Positions 51,028-60,337 are shown, numbered from the stretch's first letter. The stretch: 64,000 nt of DNA from Myxococcus xanthus (GCF_900106535.1 NZ_FNOH01000002.1:744001-808000); one strand, 5' to 3'. The notes: generated by a model not told the origin, from the letters alone. Numbers and translations: made by a program.

Positions 51028-51813
51028 ATGCCAAGGACGGTCACCGCCACGCGCTACGTGACGCCACTGCGGGAGGGCGGCTCGCTGCCGGCCATCATCG
51101 AGGCGGACGACGCAGGGCTCTACGTCGTGAAGTTCCGGGGCGCCGGACAGGGCGCCAAGGCGCTCGTCGCCGAGCTCATCGCCGGAGAGCTGGCCCGGGA
51201 GCTGGGCCTGCGGGTGCCGGAGCTCGTCCTGGTTGAGTTGGACCCGGCCCTGGGACGCAACGAGCCGGACTCCGAGATTCGTGAGCTGCTCAAGGCCAGC
51301 GCGGGCCTCAACCTGGCACTGGACTACCTTCCGGCGTCGGTAACGTTCGACCCGGTGGCGGACCCCGCGCCCACCGCGGCGGAGGCGTCCGGCATCGTCG
51401 CCTTCGACGCGTACATCACCAACGTGGACCGGACCCCACGCAACCCCAACATGCTGACCTGGCACCGGAACCTGTGGCTCATCGACCACGGGGCCTCGCT
51501 GTACTTCCACCATTCGTGGGACGACTGGGAGGCGCGCAGCCAGGGCCGCTTCGCGCCCATCAAGGACCACGTGCTGCTGCCGTGGGCCACGGCGCTGACG
51601 GAGGCCGGCAAGCACCTGGGCGCGCGCATCACCCGGGAGGTGGTGGAGCGCATTGTCGGGGCCATTCCGGAGGCGTGGCTCACGAGCACCGAGTCTCCCT
51701 TCCCCACCGCCGAGGCGCACCGCGCCGCCTACACCACCTGGCTGCTGCGCCGGCTGGAAGCCGTGCCCGCGTTCATCGAGGAGGCGGACCGTGCCCGCGC
51801 CCAGCTCGTTTGA
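51028..51813 (+). CDS. HipA-like kinase domain protein
   Basis: A 261-residue HipA-like (HipA_2) protein. It has a kinase-type strand with Lys (YVVKFRGAG), the helix AELIAGELARELGLRVPE, a catalytic loop NVDRTPRNPNML (Asp...Asn) and the metal-binding LIDHGASLYF (DFG equivalent). Shorter than HipA toxin (about 440), lacking the N-terminal subdomain. GGGAGG precedes the ATG at 51028. It overlaps the DUF3037 gene by 23 bases. Whether it is toxic is not known. Confidence 0.88.
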   Translation: MPRTVTATRYVTPLREGGSLPAIIEADDAGLYVVKFRGAGQGAKALVAELIAGELARELGLRVPELVLVELDPALGRNEPDSEIRELLKASAGLNLALDYLPASVTFDPVADPAPTAAEASGIVAFDAYITNVDRTPRNPNMLTWHRNLWLIDHGASLYFHHSWDDWEARSQGRFAPIKDHVLLPWATALTEAGKHLGARITREVVERIVGAIPEAWLTSTESPFPTAEAHRAAYTTWLLRRLEAVPAFIEEADRARAQLV

Positions 51814-52207
51814 TTACGCCATCATCCGCGTCGTCCCGCGCGTGGAGCGCGAGGAGTTCATCAACGCGGGCGTCGTCCTCTTCTGCGCCACCCAGCGCTT
51901 CCTGGGCGTGCGCGTGGAGCCGGACGAAGCGCGGTTGAAGGCGCTGTGGCCCGACGTGGACGTGGACATGATTCGCGGCCACCTGGAGAGCTTCCGTCGC
52001 GTGTGTGAGGGCGGGAAGGGCTCGGGGCCCATTGGCCAGCTATCCCAGAAGGAGCGCTGGCACTGGGTGGTGGCGCCTCGCAGCACCATCATCCAGACGG
52101 GGCCGGTGCACTCCGGCCTGTGTACCGAGCCCCAGGCGGCGCTGGAGCACCTGCTGGACACGGTGGTGCGGATGAAGCGCGCTACTCCGTCACCCGGCGG
52201 CCGGTGA
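51791..52207 (+). CDS. DUF3037 family protein
   Basis: A 138-residue DUF3037 protein: YAIIRVVPRVEREEFINAGVVLFC at the N-terminus, GVRVEPDEARLKALWPDVD, and FWWVVAPRSTII-like HWVVAPRSTIIQTGPVHSGL. It starts at GTG 51791 within the kinase gene's end, so the two are co-translated. DUF3037 and HipA_2 genes occur together in many bacteria; the pair may be a toxin-antitoxin-like or signalling module (inference). Its end overlaps the convergent lipoprotein gene by 26 bases. Confidence 0.87.
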   Translation: MPAPSSFDYAIIRVVPRVEREEFINAGVVLFCATQRFLGVRVEPDEARLKALWPDVDVDMIRGHLESFRRVCEGGKGSGPIGQLSQKERWHWVVAPRSTIIQTGPVHSGLCTEPQAALEHLLDTVVRMKRATPSPGGR

Positions 52208-52739
52208 AGCGGACGGCGGAGGCGCAGCCGGAGGCTATCGTGGAGCCGTTGACGGGGTCCCGCTCGACGTGCTCGTTGCGGACCCAGACAGTGCCCTGGA
52301 TGGTGTCATCCAGGTCCTTGTTGTGGATGGCGATGCGGAAGGCGTGCTCGTTGCCCAGGGCGGACAGCTTGTGCTCCTCATCCAGGCGCGTCTGGATGTG
52401 GATGAACTGGTAGCCGCCGTCCGCGCCCACCGAGCCCATGAGCACGTCCGGCTCGCCGTCGCCGTTGATGACGTAGGCGTTGTTCGGCGTCTGGAAGTCG
52501 ATGTCGGGGACCTCGAGGAACATCGAGTCCATCTCCCCGCGGCGAATCGTCCAGCGCTGCTGCGCGTCCAGGCCGACCGCGGGGCCCTGGGCAGGTTCGA
52601 CCAACTCGCTGCACTCCGTCGGCACCTGGGCAAGCGTCTCCGCGTCCAGCGTCACGTCGTAGGTGTACGTGTCGTCCTCGCCGCATCCCGTGAGCGCCAT
52701 CACCACGGCGGCCATGGCGCCCCACTGGTCTCCACGCAT
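52182..52739 (-). CDS. lipoprotein, tandem paralogue 1
   Basis: A 185-residue lipoprotein with GGAAGGAG before the start, lipobox ALTGCGEDDTY, and a beta-rich domain. Words shared with the next gene: GCGEDDTY-YD, RRGEMDSM, GSVGADGG-QF, K-LDDTI-G--W-R-EH and FTG-RV-E at the end. Roughly 40 percent identity by eye. Function unknown. It is the downstream member of a tandem duplication. Confidence 0.8.
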   Translation of the reverse strand: MRGDQWGAMAAVVMALTGCGEDDTYTYDVTLDAETLAQVPTECSELVEPAQGPAVGLDAQQRWTIRRGEMDSMFLEVPDIDFQTPNNAYVINGDGEPDVLMGSVGADGGYQFIHIQTRLDEEHKLSALGNEHAFRIAIHNKDLDDTIQGTVWVRNEHVERDPVNGSTIASGCASAVRFTGRRVTE

Positions 52740-52795
52740 CGGTCTCCGCTCCTTCCGTCACAGGGCTCGCGCCCCCGTGGCGCGAGCGGCGGAGC

Positions 52796-53350
52796 CTACT
52801 CCTTCACGCGCTTGCCCGTGAAAGGGATGGTCACGACGCATTCCGCCTCATCCCAATCCGCTACCGGAGGCGCGACCAGGTGCTCACTTCGGAACCACAG
52901 ATGGCCGTGGATGGTGTCGTCCAGGTGCTTGTTCGTGATGACGATGCTGAACGCCTGGTAAGCCCCCCATTCAAACCCGAAGTTCGTCACCTTGGTTTGC
53001 ACGAACTGAAAACCACCGTCCGCGCCGACTGAACCGTGGAAGATGTCCGGCTCGTCGTCCGCGTCCACGTTGTACCCAGTGATACCCGGAGCCCGAATGT
53101 TGAGATCGGGCATCTCAAGCGTCATCGAATCCATCTCCCCGCGCTGAAGGCGCCACTGTTGCTGGGCCTCGATTCCAGTCGCCGGGCCGTCTCCTTCAAA
53201 TTGTGCTTTGAGCTGGCCCGAGCACTCGTTCGGAACGTTGCTCAGCGCCGCCGCATCCAGCGACATGTCATACACATACGTGTCGTCCTCGCCGCACCCG
53301 ATGAGCCCCATCATGGATGCGATTGCTACCCCCCGCATGTATCCCCGCAT
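52796..53350 (-). CDS. lipoprotein, tandem paralogue 2
   Basis: A 184-residue lipoprotein paralogous to the gene 56 bases downstream. Lipobox GLIGCGEDDTY; GGGAGGG before the ATG at 53350. The same Asp-rich ends (LDLNDD-like DADDEPDIFHG) and final FTGKRVKE. G+C is slightly lower than in its neighbour, so the copies have diverged for some time. Unknown function. Confidence 0.8.
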   Translation of the reverse strand: MRGYMRGVAIASMMGLIGCGEDDTYVYDMSLDAAALSNVPNECSGQLKAQFEGDGPATGIEAQQQWRLQRGEMDSMTLEMPDLNIRAPGITGYNVDADDEPDIFHGSVGADGGFQFVQTKVTNFGFEWGAYQAFSIVITNKHLDDTIHGHLWFRSEHLVAPPVADWDEAECVVTIPFTGKRVKE

Positions 53351-53641
53351 GAACAGCCCTCCCTCGGTTACACCACTGATGACCCGTCACCAGTCGCCGA
53401 GCGCCGTCCCCCCTCGCGGGCCCGGAACCCTCAGCAGAAAACCATAGGGTGGCTGGAACCCGGCTCCAGTCGTTGCCAGATGAAGAGCATCTCGGCGCGG
53501 TGACCTCGTCTCCCCGCACGAGCAGTACGGCCGTGCAGGCAGGCCCGAGGAGTGTCAGGTGCCCGACGCCATCCCAAGCCGGAGCGCCTGGCGGTTAGTA
53601 GTTTCCTCCCGAGGCCCACTGGAGGGGCCAGCGCGCTGCCC
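53351..53641. other. 291-bp divergent region without a gene
   Basis: Lies between the lipoprotein gene on the minus strand and the EEP-family gene on the plus strand. It must hold both promoters, but no clear -35/-10 pair, operator or RNA gene was seen. A short CTGGA/TCCAG repeat occurs near 53455. Confidence 0.4.
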
Positions 53642-54634
53642 ATGAGCCCATCCCCGCTGCGAATCGTCACCTACAACGTCCGCTACTTCGGCCACATGCT
53701 CCGCGGCCTGGCGAGCACCGTGGGCCCCAAGCGGCGCGTCGCTGCGGCGTTGGCGTCGCTGGACCCGCTGCCGGATGTCGTCTGCCTGCAAGAGGTGGAG
53801 ACGTCCTCGCTGCGCAGCAACATCGCCGACCGGCCCAAGCAACCGGGCGAGACGCAGCTCACCGCCTTCATGGGCCGGATGGTGGAGACGTTCGACAGGC
53901 TGGGCCGGGAGATGCCCTACGAAGCCTTCTACTTCCGCGCCCACCACTACAAGCTCCGCGAGGTGTCCCTCTACACCACTGGGCTCGCGGTGCTGGTGAA
54001 CACGCGCAAGCTGGAGGTGGCCACGCACAACGTGGGCGCCCCCCAGGCCATCACCCACCACCACGTCCAACGGCTCAAGGACCGGAAGCAGAGCCGCATC
54101 TGCGCGCACATGCGCCTGCTGCGCCGCGAGGACAGGCACCCCTTCCACATCTTCAACACCCACCTCAGCCTGCCCACGCCCTTCGCCCGTGAGTTCTGGG
54201 CCACGCGCGACAAGATGGGCGGCGGCGTCAACCAGCTCCACGAGGCGCGCAAACTGACGGAGTTCATGCAAGGGCTGACCGGTGACGAGCCCTACATCGT
54301 GTGCGGAGACTTCAACTCACCGCCCGCGTCGCCCGTATACCGCTACCTCACCACCGATGGCCGGCTCACCTGCGCACAGGCCGCCGTGGGACAGATTGAC
54401 CCGAACGTGTCGCGCGGCTTCCCCACCGCCGGCTTCTTGCACATGCGGATGCACCTGGACCATGTGTTCTCCGGCGCGGGCGTGCGCTGGCTCGACACGC
54501 AGGAGACGTCTCCTTTCGGGGACCTCCGCAGCCGCTTCCACGGGTTGTCCGACCACATGCCCATCGTCGCGCGCTTCGCCTTGGACAGCGGCAAGACGCT
54601 CATCACGCCTCCGCCGACGTCGTTGCTGCTGTAG
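53642..54634 (+). CDS. endonuclease/exonuclease/phosphatase (EEP) family protein
   Basis: A 330-residue EEP-fold hydrolase: IVTYNVRYFG at the N-terminus, VVCLQEVET (metal Glu), FNTHLSLP, VCGDFNSPP, and the final LSDHMPIVARF (His). All metal- and catalysis-related residues are intact. Relatives include sphingomyelinases, inositol phosphatases and nucleases; the substrate here is unclear. ATG 53642 gives no signal peptide, so it is probably cytoplasmic. Confidence 0.88.
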   Translation: MSPSPLRIVTYNVRYFGHMLRGLASTVGPKRRVAAALASLDPLPDVVCLQEVETSSLRSNIADRPKQPGETQLTAFMGRMVETFDRLGREMPYEAFYFRAHHYKLREVSLYTTGLAVLVNTRKLEVATHNVGAPQAITHHHVQRLKDRKQSRICAHMRLLRREDRHPFHIFNTHLSLPTPFAREFWATRDKMGGGVNQLHEARKLTEFMQGLTGDEPYIVCGDFNSPPASPVYRYLTTDGRLTCAQAAVGQIDPNVSRGFPTAGFLHMRMHLDHVFSGAGVRWLDTQETSPFGDLRSRFHGLSDHMPIVARFALDSGKTLITPPPTSLLL

Positions 54635-54644
54635 CCACGCGGGC

Positions 54645-55436
54645 TCACGCCCCTCCGGACAGCGCTCGCTCCACCTCTTCCCACGCGTCCAGAATCTCCC
54701 GCGTGCGCAGCTCGGCGAGCGCGTGGAACTCCGGCGCCAGGTGCGCCACCTTGTCCGGGTGGTACTGCACCACCAGCGCCCTGAAGGCCTTGCGCGCCAC
54801 ATCCAGGGGCGTCCCGGGCGCGATGCCCAGCACCGTCCACGGGTCCTTCCTCGGCGGCTCGGGCGGCGGCACGCGCGTACCCCGGGGCGGCGTGGCCTCA
54901 TCGTCCCAGCCGGTCCGCTCCCGCGTGCCCGTGGCGCGGGCGTTCGTGCCACCGCTCGCGGGCCGTGGGGGTGAGCGGGGCGCGGGCTCCGCGCGGCGAC
55001 GTCCTGGCCGCTGGGCCGGGTCCGGCGGGGGCACGCGAGGGGTGAGCCTGCTCAGGGCTTCTTGCAGGAACCAGAGGTCCTCGAACGGAGTGCCCTGCTT
55101 GCGCACCACCGCCGCGGGCCGGCCGTCCCGCAGCAGCAGGTAGCCCGTGGACGCCGCGTAGGCGTCATCCCGGCTGCCGGGGTGGAGCCGGTCGCCCAGG
55201 TCCCCCAGCGGGTCTCTCCACATGCCATCCGAGGTGCCCTCATCGGCCACCAGCACCTGTGACAACACGTCGCCGTGGAGCCGCTCCAGCGTGGCGAAGG
55301 GCTCACGGACCTCCGGAGGACGCATGGCCGCGCCGTGCCGGACCCCTGTCACCAGCAACAACCCACGGGTCGAATCCACCCGGGCGAAGAGCTGCTCACG
55401 CACCTGTCTATCGGAGAAGAAGAGGACCCACTGCAC
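54645..55436 (-). CDS. J-domain (DnaJ-like) protein, J-domain at C-terminus
   Basis: A 263-residue protein: an N-terminal module of about 130 residues with no recognised family, a Pro/Arg-rich linker (about 130-195), and a C-terminal J-domain of about 65 residues (PWTVLGIAPGTPLDVARKAFRALVVQYHPDKV) with the HPD motif intact. Classical DnaJ has the J-domain first. It is probably a specialised DnaK co-chaperone. Convergent with the EEP gene; stops are 10 bases apart. Confidence 0.85.
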   Translation of the reverse strand: MQWVLFFSDRQVREQLFARVDSTRGLLLVTGVRHGAAMRPPEVREPFATLERLHGDVLSQVLVADEGTSDGMWRDPLGDLGDRLHPGSRDDAYAASTGYLLLRDGRPAAVVRKQGTPFEDLWFLQEALSRLTPRVPPPDPAQRPGRRRAEPAPRSPPRPASGGTNARATGTRERTGWDDEATPPRGTRVPPPEPPRKDPWTVLGIAPGTPLDVARKAFRALVVQYHPDKVAHLAPEFHALAELRTREILDAWEEVERALSGGA

Positions 55437-55623
55437 GGTGGTCAGAGACTACCCGGTCGACGCCGTTCCGCGTGTGTTCAGGTGCATGTCATGAACGCCC
55501 CAGTGGGGAGGGGCGCGACCCTGGCGTCATCTTCATGACTTCGTCGATAAACGACGCTCATCGGCCCCCGGGTGCACTCCTCCTCGACGGTGAGGCGGGC
55601 TTGCGGAAGAGTCCCCGGTGCCC

Positions 55624-58266
55624 ATGCGCTGCTGCCACCGTCACGCCTCCGAGTCCGTCCCCTCCGGCCCCCGTCCCTTCTCCCTTCCTGGCGCCACCGA
55701 GCACTACGCCGCCGAGCGGCCGGTCCGCGCCGAGCACGTCCGCATCGAGGTCGACCTCGATTTCGACACCCACCGCATCACCGGCCTGTGCACCACGCGC
55801 GTCTCCGCCGTCCGTCCAGTCCACACCCTCACCTTCGACGCGGTGGACCTCGACGTGTCCGACGTCCAGGTAGACGGCCGCGCCGCGCGCTTCTCCAACT
55901 CCGGCGCCCACGTCCGCGTGGAGCTGTCCGCGCCGCTCGCCGCCGGGCAGGCCTGTGAGGTGGCCATCCGCTACACGGCCCGGCCTCGCCGCGGCCTCTA
56001 CTTCTGGGCGCCCGACGCCGCCTATCCGCACCGTCCCCACCAGGCCTGGACACAAGGCCAGGACATCGACGCGCGTGCCTGGTTCCCCTGCCTGGACACG
56101 CCCGCCCAGAAGGCCACGTCCGAGGTCATCGCCACCTTCCCCGAGGCGATGACGTCCCTGTCCAACGGCACACTGGAAAGCGACCGCGTCCACGATGGCC
56201 GCCGCACCCAGCACTACCGGATGGCGCAGCCGCACGCCCCGTACCTCGTCACGCTCGTGGTGGGTGAATTCGAGGAGGCCACCGACACGGCTGGCACGGT
56301 GCCCCTGCGCTACCTCTTCCCCAAGGGCCGCAAAGAGGACGCGCTGCGCTGCGTGCGCCGCACGCCGGAGATGGTGCGCGTCTTCCAGGAAGTCACCGGC
56401 GAGCCCTACCCCTGGAGCAGCTACGCCCAGGTCTTCGTCACCGAGTTCATCCTGGGCGGCATGGAGAACACCTCCGCCACCAGCCTCACGGACACCGTCC
56501 TCCACGACGCGCGCGCCCAACCGGACTACAACGCCGAGCCGCTCATCTCGCACGAGCTGGCCCACCAGTGGTTCGGGGACTTGCTCACCTGCCGTGACTG
56601 GCCCCATGGCTGGCTCAACGAGGGCTTCGCCACCTGGCTCGAGATGCTCTGGAAGGAGCGCGCCGACGGGCAAGACGAGGCCGACCAGCACCGGCTCGTG
56701 GACCTGGAGGCCTACCTGGGCGAGGCGCGTGAGCGCTATGCCCGCCCCATTGTCGCGCGGCGCTTCCACGCGCCCATGGATGTCTTCGACCGGCACCTCT
56801 ACGAGAAGGGCGGCCTGGTCCTCCACGAGCTGCGCCGCCGGCTGGGCGATGACCTGTTCTTCAAGGGCCTGCGCCACTACGTCGCGCGACACCGCCACGG
56901 CTCCGTGGAGACGGTGGACCTGGCCCGCGCGTTCGAGGACGCCACGGGCCACAACCTGGACGCCTTCTTCGACCAGTACATCTTCGCGCCCGGCCACCCC
57001 GAGCTGAAGGTCGACGTCCGCTACGACGCCGAGGAAGCGCGGCTGCGCCTCCAGGTGCGCCAGACGCAGTCCACGGCGGACGGCGTGCCCCTCTTCCGGC
57101 TGCCGCTGGATGTGGCGCTCACCGTGGACGGCCGCGACACCGTCCACCGGCTGGAGGTGACGGACGCGGAGCACGCGTTCCACCTGCCCTGCCCCAGCGC
57201 GCCCTCGCAGGTGCGGGTGGACCCTCGGCGCGGAGTGCTCGGCACGCTGACGGTGGACAAGTCCGCGGGCCTTTGGATGGACGAGCTGCGTGCCGCGCCG
57301 GAGATGCGCGCGCGCACCGAAGCCGCCGTGGCCCTGGGACGCGACGGCAGCCCCCGCGCCGTGGACGCGCTGGGCACGGCGCTGGCGGACGCGCGTTTGT
57401 TCTGGGGCACTCGCGCCGCGTGCGCGAAGTCCCTGGGCCGCATCCGCACCCCCGATTCCCGCGCGCGCCTTCTGGACGCGCTGTCCACCGAGCATCCCCG
57501 CGTGCGCCGCGCCGTGGTGGCTTCGCTGGGCGAGTTCCGCCGCGATGCGGAGGTGACAGCCCGCCTGCGCGCCCTGGTGAACGGCGGTGACACCAGCTAC
57601 TTCGTGGAGGCGGAGGCCGCCCGCAGCTATGGCCGCGTGCGCGCGCCGGACGCGTTGGGCGTCCTGGAGGCCGCGAGCACCCGGCCCTCGTACCAGGACG
57701 TCATCGCCGTGGGCGCGGTGGATGGGCTCGCCGAGTCTCAGGACCCCGCCGCCTTCTCGGTGGTGCTGGCGCGCACCGCCTATGGCCACGCGGCTCCGCT
57801 GCGCCGCGCCGCCACGCTCGCGGTGGCGAAGCTGGCGGAGGTCGCGGGTCGCAAGCGCGAGGCCGTGGACCTGCTGGCGGAGCTGCTCCGCGACCCGCTC
57901 TTCCGCGTGCGCATGGGCGTCTTCGAGGCGGCGCGCACGCTGGGGGATTCACGCCTGGTGCCCGCGCTGGAGCAGACGCCACTGTTGGATGCCGTCGCCC
58001 GGCGCGCGGCGCGCGAGACGGTGCGCTTCCTGCGCGAAGGTGAACCGCAAGTCCGCGAGGTGGCATCGCTGCGCGAAGAGGTGGACCGCCTCAAGGAGGA
58101 GACACGGGCCTTGCGCGAGCGGTTGGAAGGGCTCTCGCTGAAGCCCCCCGAACCGCCGCGTCCACCGCGCGGGGGCGCGAAGCCGGCGCGAAAGCAGGTC
58201 ACTGCGCGCACGAAGACAGCCGCACGCAAGGCGGGTGGCCGGAAACGCAAGGCCACGCGCCGCTAG
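55624..58266 (+). CDS. M1 aminopeptidase with HEAT-like repeats and basic tail
   Basis: An 880-residue M1 metallopeptidase. Substrate motif GGMENTSAT (GAMEN equivalent), zinc motif HELAHQWFGD with Glu 18 residues on (NEGFATWLE), so it is catalytically complete. Residues about 540-790 form HEAT-like alpha repeats (AVDALGTALADARLFWGTRAACAKSLG...). A coiled segment and a strongly basic tail of about 40 residues, rich in Lys, Arg, Ala and Pro, follow. No signal peptide: cytoplasmic. Start ATG 55624; GTG at 55618 is equally possible. Confidence 0.93.
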   Translation: MRCCHRHASESVPSGPRPFSLPGATEHYAAERPVRAEHVRIEVDLDFDTHRITGLCTTRVSAVRPVHTLTFDAVDLDVSDVQVDGRAARFSNSGAHVRVELSAPLAAGQACEVAIRYTARPRRGLYFWAPDAAYPHRPHQAWTQGQDIDARAWFPCLDTPAQKATSEVIATFPEAMTSLSNGTLESDRVHDGRRTQHYRMAQPHAPYLVTLVVGEFEEATDTAGTVPLRYLFPKGRKEDALRCVRRTPEMVRVFQEVTGEPYPWSSYAQVFVTEFILGGMENTSATSLTDTVLHDARAQPDYNAEPLISHELAHQWFGDLLTCRDWPHGWLNEGFATWLEMLWKERADGQDEADQHRLVDLEAYLGEARERYARPIVARRFHAPMDVFDRHLYEKGGLVLHELRRRLGDDLFFKGLRHYVARHRHGSVETVDLARAFEDATGHNLDAFFDQYIFAPGHPELKVDVRYDAEEARLRLQVRQTQSTADGVPLFRLPLDVALTVDGRDTVHRLEVTDAEHAFHLPCPSAPSQVRVDPRRGVLGTLTVDKSAGLWMDELRAAPEMRARTEAAVALGRDGSPRAVDALGTALADARLFWGTRAACAKSLGRIRTPDSRARLLDALSTEHPRVRRAVVASLGEFRRDAEVTARLRALVNGGDTSYFVEAEAARSYGRVRAPDALGVLEAASTRPSYQDVIAVGAVDGLAESQDPAAFSVVLARTAYGHAAPLRRAATLAVAKLAEVAGRKREAVDLLAELLRDPLFRVRMGVFEAARTLGDSRLVPALEQTPLLDAVARRAARETVRFLREGEPQVREVASLREEVDRLKEETRALRERLEGLSLKPPEPPRPPRGGAKPARKQVTARTKTAARKAGGRKRKATRR

Positions 58267-58413
58267 ACAGGGGCCCGCTCGCTCGCCTGCACGTCGAACT
58301 TGGCGTCCGCACGCCGACCATCGACGTTGACGGCGCGGGCTGTGCCTCCAATACCTACTTGTATGGAAAGGGACACGCCCTCCGCATTTCGCGTCGAGGC
58401 GTTTCGAGCTCCC

Positions 58414-60009
58414 ATGTCCCGGGACGCTGGCAACGACGACCAGCGGGTTTCCGAGGAGAGCATGGCCTCAGGCATCGACGAACTCAGCGCGTGGCTGGAC
58501 GCCGCCGTGGACCCTTTCGTGGCCTGCGACGCCGGTGAGAACGTCTGCTTTCTCAACGCCGCCGCGGAGCGCCTGCTGGGATGGACGCGAGAGGAGCTCA
58601 TCGGCCAGCCGGCGTCCCGGCTCTTTCCCCAGCGGCTGCACCGCCACGAAGGCGTGAGCCTCCTGCGCCACCTGCTCTCCCGGCGGGCCGCGCTCGGAGG
58701 GCGAGCGACCCGGGTGCTCGCACGTCGCAAGGACGGCGCTGAAATCATGGTGGAGCTGACGGTGGGCGCCTCCGGCAAAGGCCGGGATGAGCGCATCGTC
58801 CTCAACTTCCGCCGCCTGCACGAGGTCGTCGACACCCTGGCCGAGCCCGTGGAGCGCACGCTGCACGGACTCGAGTCGGAGAGCGTTCCTGGCGACGCGC
58901 TCTTCCGGACCGTCGTGGAGCACGCGCCCATGGGAATCATCTACTTCGACCGGAGTGCCATCGTCATCGCGTGCAACGAGCTGTTCGTGAGCATCATCGG
59001 CTCACCCAAGCGCTTGTTGGTGGGCCTCAACCTCCTGTCGCTCCGGGATGAGGGCATCCTCCACTGCGTCCGGGAGACGCTGGCGGGACATACCTGCGAG
59101 TACGAAGGCGAGTACCGCGCCATCACCTCAGGCAGGAAGACGCCGGTCCACGTGCGCTTCGCCCCCTGCTTCAACGCGGCCGGACAGGTGGAGGGCGGCA
59201 TTGGCATCGTCGAGGACATCTCCGAGCGCCGCCGCGCGGAGCGCGAGCGCGAGCGCCTGTACCGTGAAGCCCAGGAGGCCATCCGCGTGCGCGACGACTT
59301 CCTGTCCATCGCCTCGCACGAGCTGAAGACACCCCTCACCCCGCTGAGCCTCCGGCTGGCCACGCTGGAGCGCCGGCTGGCGCGTGGCGAGCTCGTGGAG
59401 TCCTCCACCTTGCGTCAGGCGCGCCTGTACCTCTTGCGCATCACCAGCCTCATCAACGACTTGCTGGACTCCTCACGCATCGAGGCGGGACGACTGGCCC
59501 TTCACCGGGAGGCCACCCGGCTGGAAGGACTGGTGGAGCACGTCCTCCACGAGCTCGAGCCCCAGCGCGGCAACCACACCGTGCGGTTCGACGCGCCCGA
59601 GCAGCCCGTGCAGGTGAACGTGGACCCCTTCCGGATGGAGCAGGTGCTCGCCAATCTGGTGGAGAACGCGTTCAAGTACAGCCCGAATGGCGGCACCGTG
59701 CGCGTGAGCTTGCGCCAGCGCGGCGGGCTGGCGCTCCTGTCTGTCTCCGACGAAGGCATCGGCATCCCTCCGGACCAGCAGAAGCTGCTCTTCGACCGGT
59801 ACTTCCGGGCGCGCAACGCCTCCGCCCATTCCTTCGGTGGACTGGGGCTGGGGCTCTACATCAGCCGGGACATCGTCGAGCGCCACGGCGGGCGCATCTG
59901 GGTGGAGAGCGAGCCAGGCCATGGCTCCACCTTCCACGTCGCCCTGCCCTTGATGGCGGGCGCTCCCGCGCAGCCGAACGTCGAGGAACCCGGACAGCTC
60001 ATCCACTGA
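58414..60009 (+). CDS. PAS-domain sensor histidine kinase
   Basis: A 531-residue soluble histidine kinase: two PAS domains (about 20-140 and 165-285, the second with a PAC-like EGGIGIVEDISERR), H-box SIASHELKTPLTPLSLRLATLE, N-box NLVENAFKYSP, and G boxes SDEGIGIPPD and GGLGLGLYISRDIVERHGG. No membrane segment, so it senses a cytoplasmic signal. No response regulator is adjacent (orphan). Start uncertain: ATG at 58363, 58414 or 58462; the last has GAGGAG only three bases before. Confidence 0.93.
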   Translation: MSRDAGNDDQRVSEESMASGIDELSAWLDAAVDPFVACDAGENVCFLNAAAERLLGWTREELIGQPASRLFPQRLHRHEGVSLLRHLLSRRAALGGRATRVLARRKDGAEIMVELTVGASGKGRDERIVLNFRRLHEVVDTLAEPVERTLHGLESESVPGDALFRTVVEHAPMGIIYFDRSAIVIACNELFVSIIGSPKRLLVGLNLLSLRDEGILHCVRETLAGHTCEYEGEYRAITSGRKTPVHVRFAPCFNAAGQVEGGIGIVEDISERRRAERERERLYREAQEAIRVRDDFLSIASHELKTPLTPLSLRLATLERRLARGELVESSTLRQARLYLLRITSLINDLLDSSRIEAGRLALHREATRLEGLVEHVLHELEPQRGNHTVRFDAPEQPVQVNVDPFRMEQVLANLVENAFKYSPNGGTVRVSLRQRGGLALLSVSDEGIGIPPDQQKLLFDRYFRARNASAHSFGGLGLGLYISRDIVERHGGRIWVESEPGHGSTFHVALPLMAGAPAQPNVEEPGQLIH

Positions 60010-60163
60010 AACTCCGCCACCCCGCCTTCCGCAAAAATGACAGGTGTGGGTGTCTTCCATTGGCCAAGAGGCGGGGGGAAGCGCCTGGATTCGCACGCTT
60101 CCGGCGCTGGCATGGCGGCTGCTCTATCGAAAGGCGGAGGATGCACCTCGAGGGAGGATGACC

Positions 60164-60331
60164 ATGACGACCGACACGCCTGCTTGGACTCGTGACAATG
60201 AAGGCTGGCTCGTCCGCGTGAAGGTGGGCGGACGCATCCAGGAGGTGCGCTGCACCACAGAGAGCCAGGCCCGCTACTTCGCCACCGTGTTGGCGATGAA
60301 CCCGCCCAAGCCGTCGAAGCTGCGCAACTAG
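60164..60331 (+). CDS. small hypothetical protein
   Basis: A 55-residue basic protein with AGGGAGG six bases before the ATG at 60164 (a second ATG lies two codons earlier). One strand-rich half (WLVRVKVGGRIQEVRC) followed by a helix. No known domain; size and RBS make it a likely real gene. The stop is seven bases from the convergent tspO gene. Confidence 0.65.
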   Translation: MTTDTPAWTRDNEGWLVRVKVGGRIQEVRCTTESQARYFATVLAMNPPKPSKLRN

Positions 60332-60337
60332 GGTGGC

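Noticed and set aside
55558..57789. 743-codon open frame on the minus strand
   Set aside because: It lies opposite the M1 aminopeptidase, whose zinc and GAMEN motifs are certain. The frame has low-complexity His/Arg/Gly composition, no ribosome-binding site, and is a by-product of high G+C.
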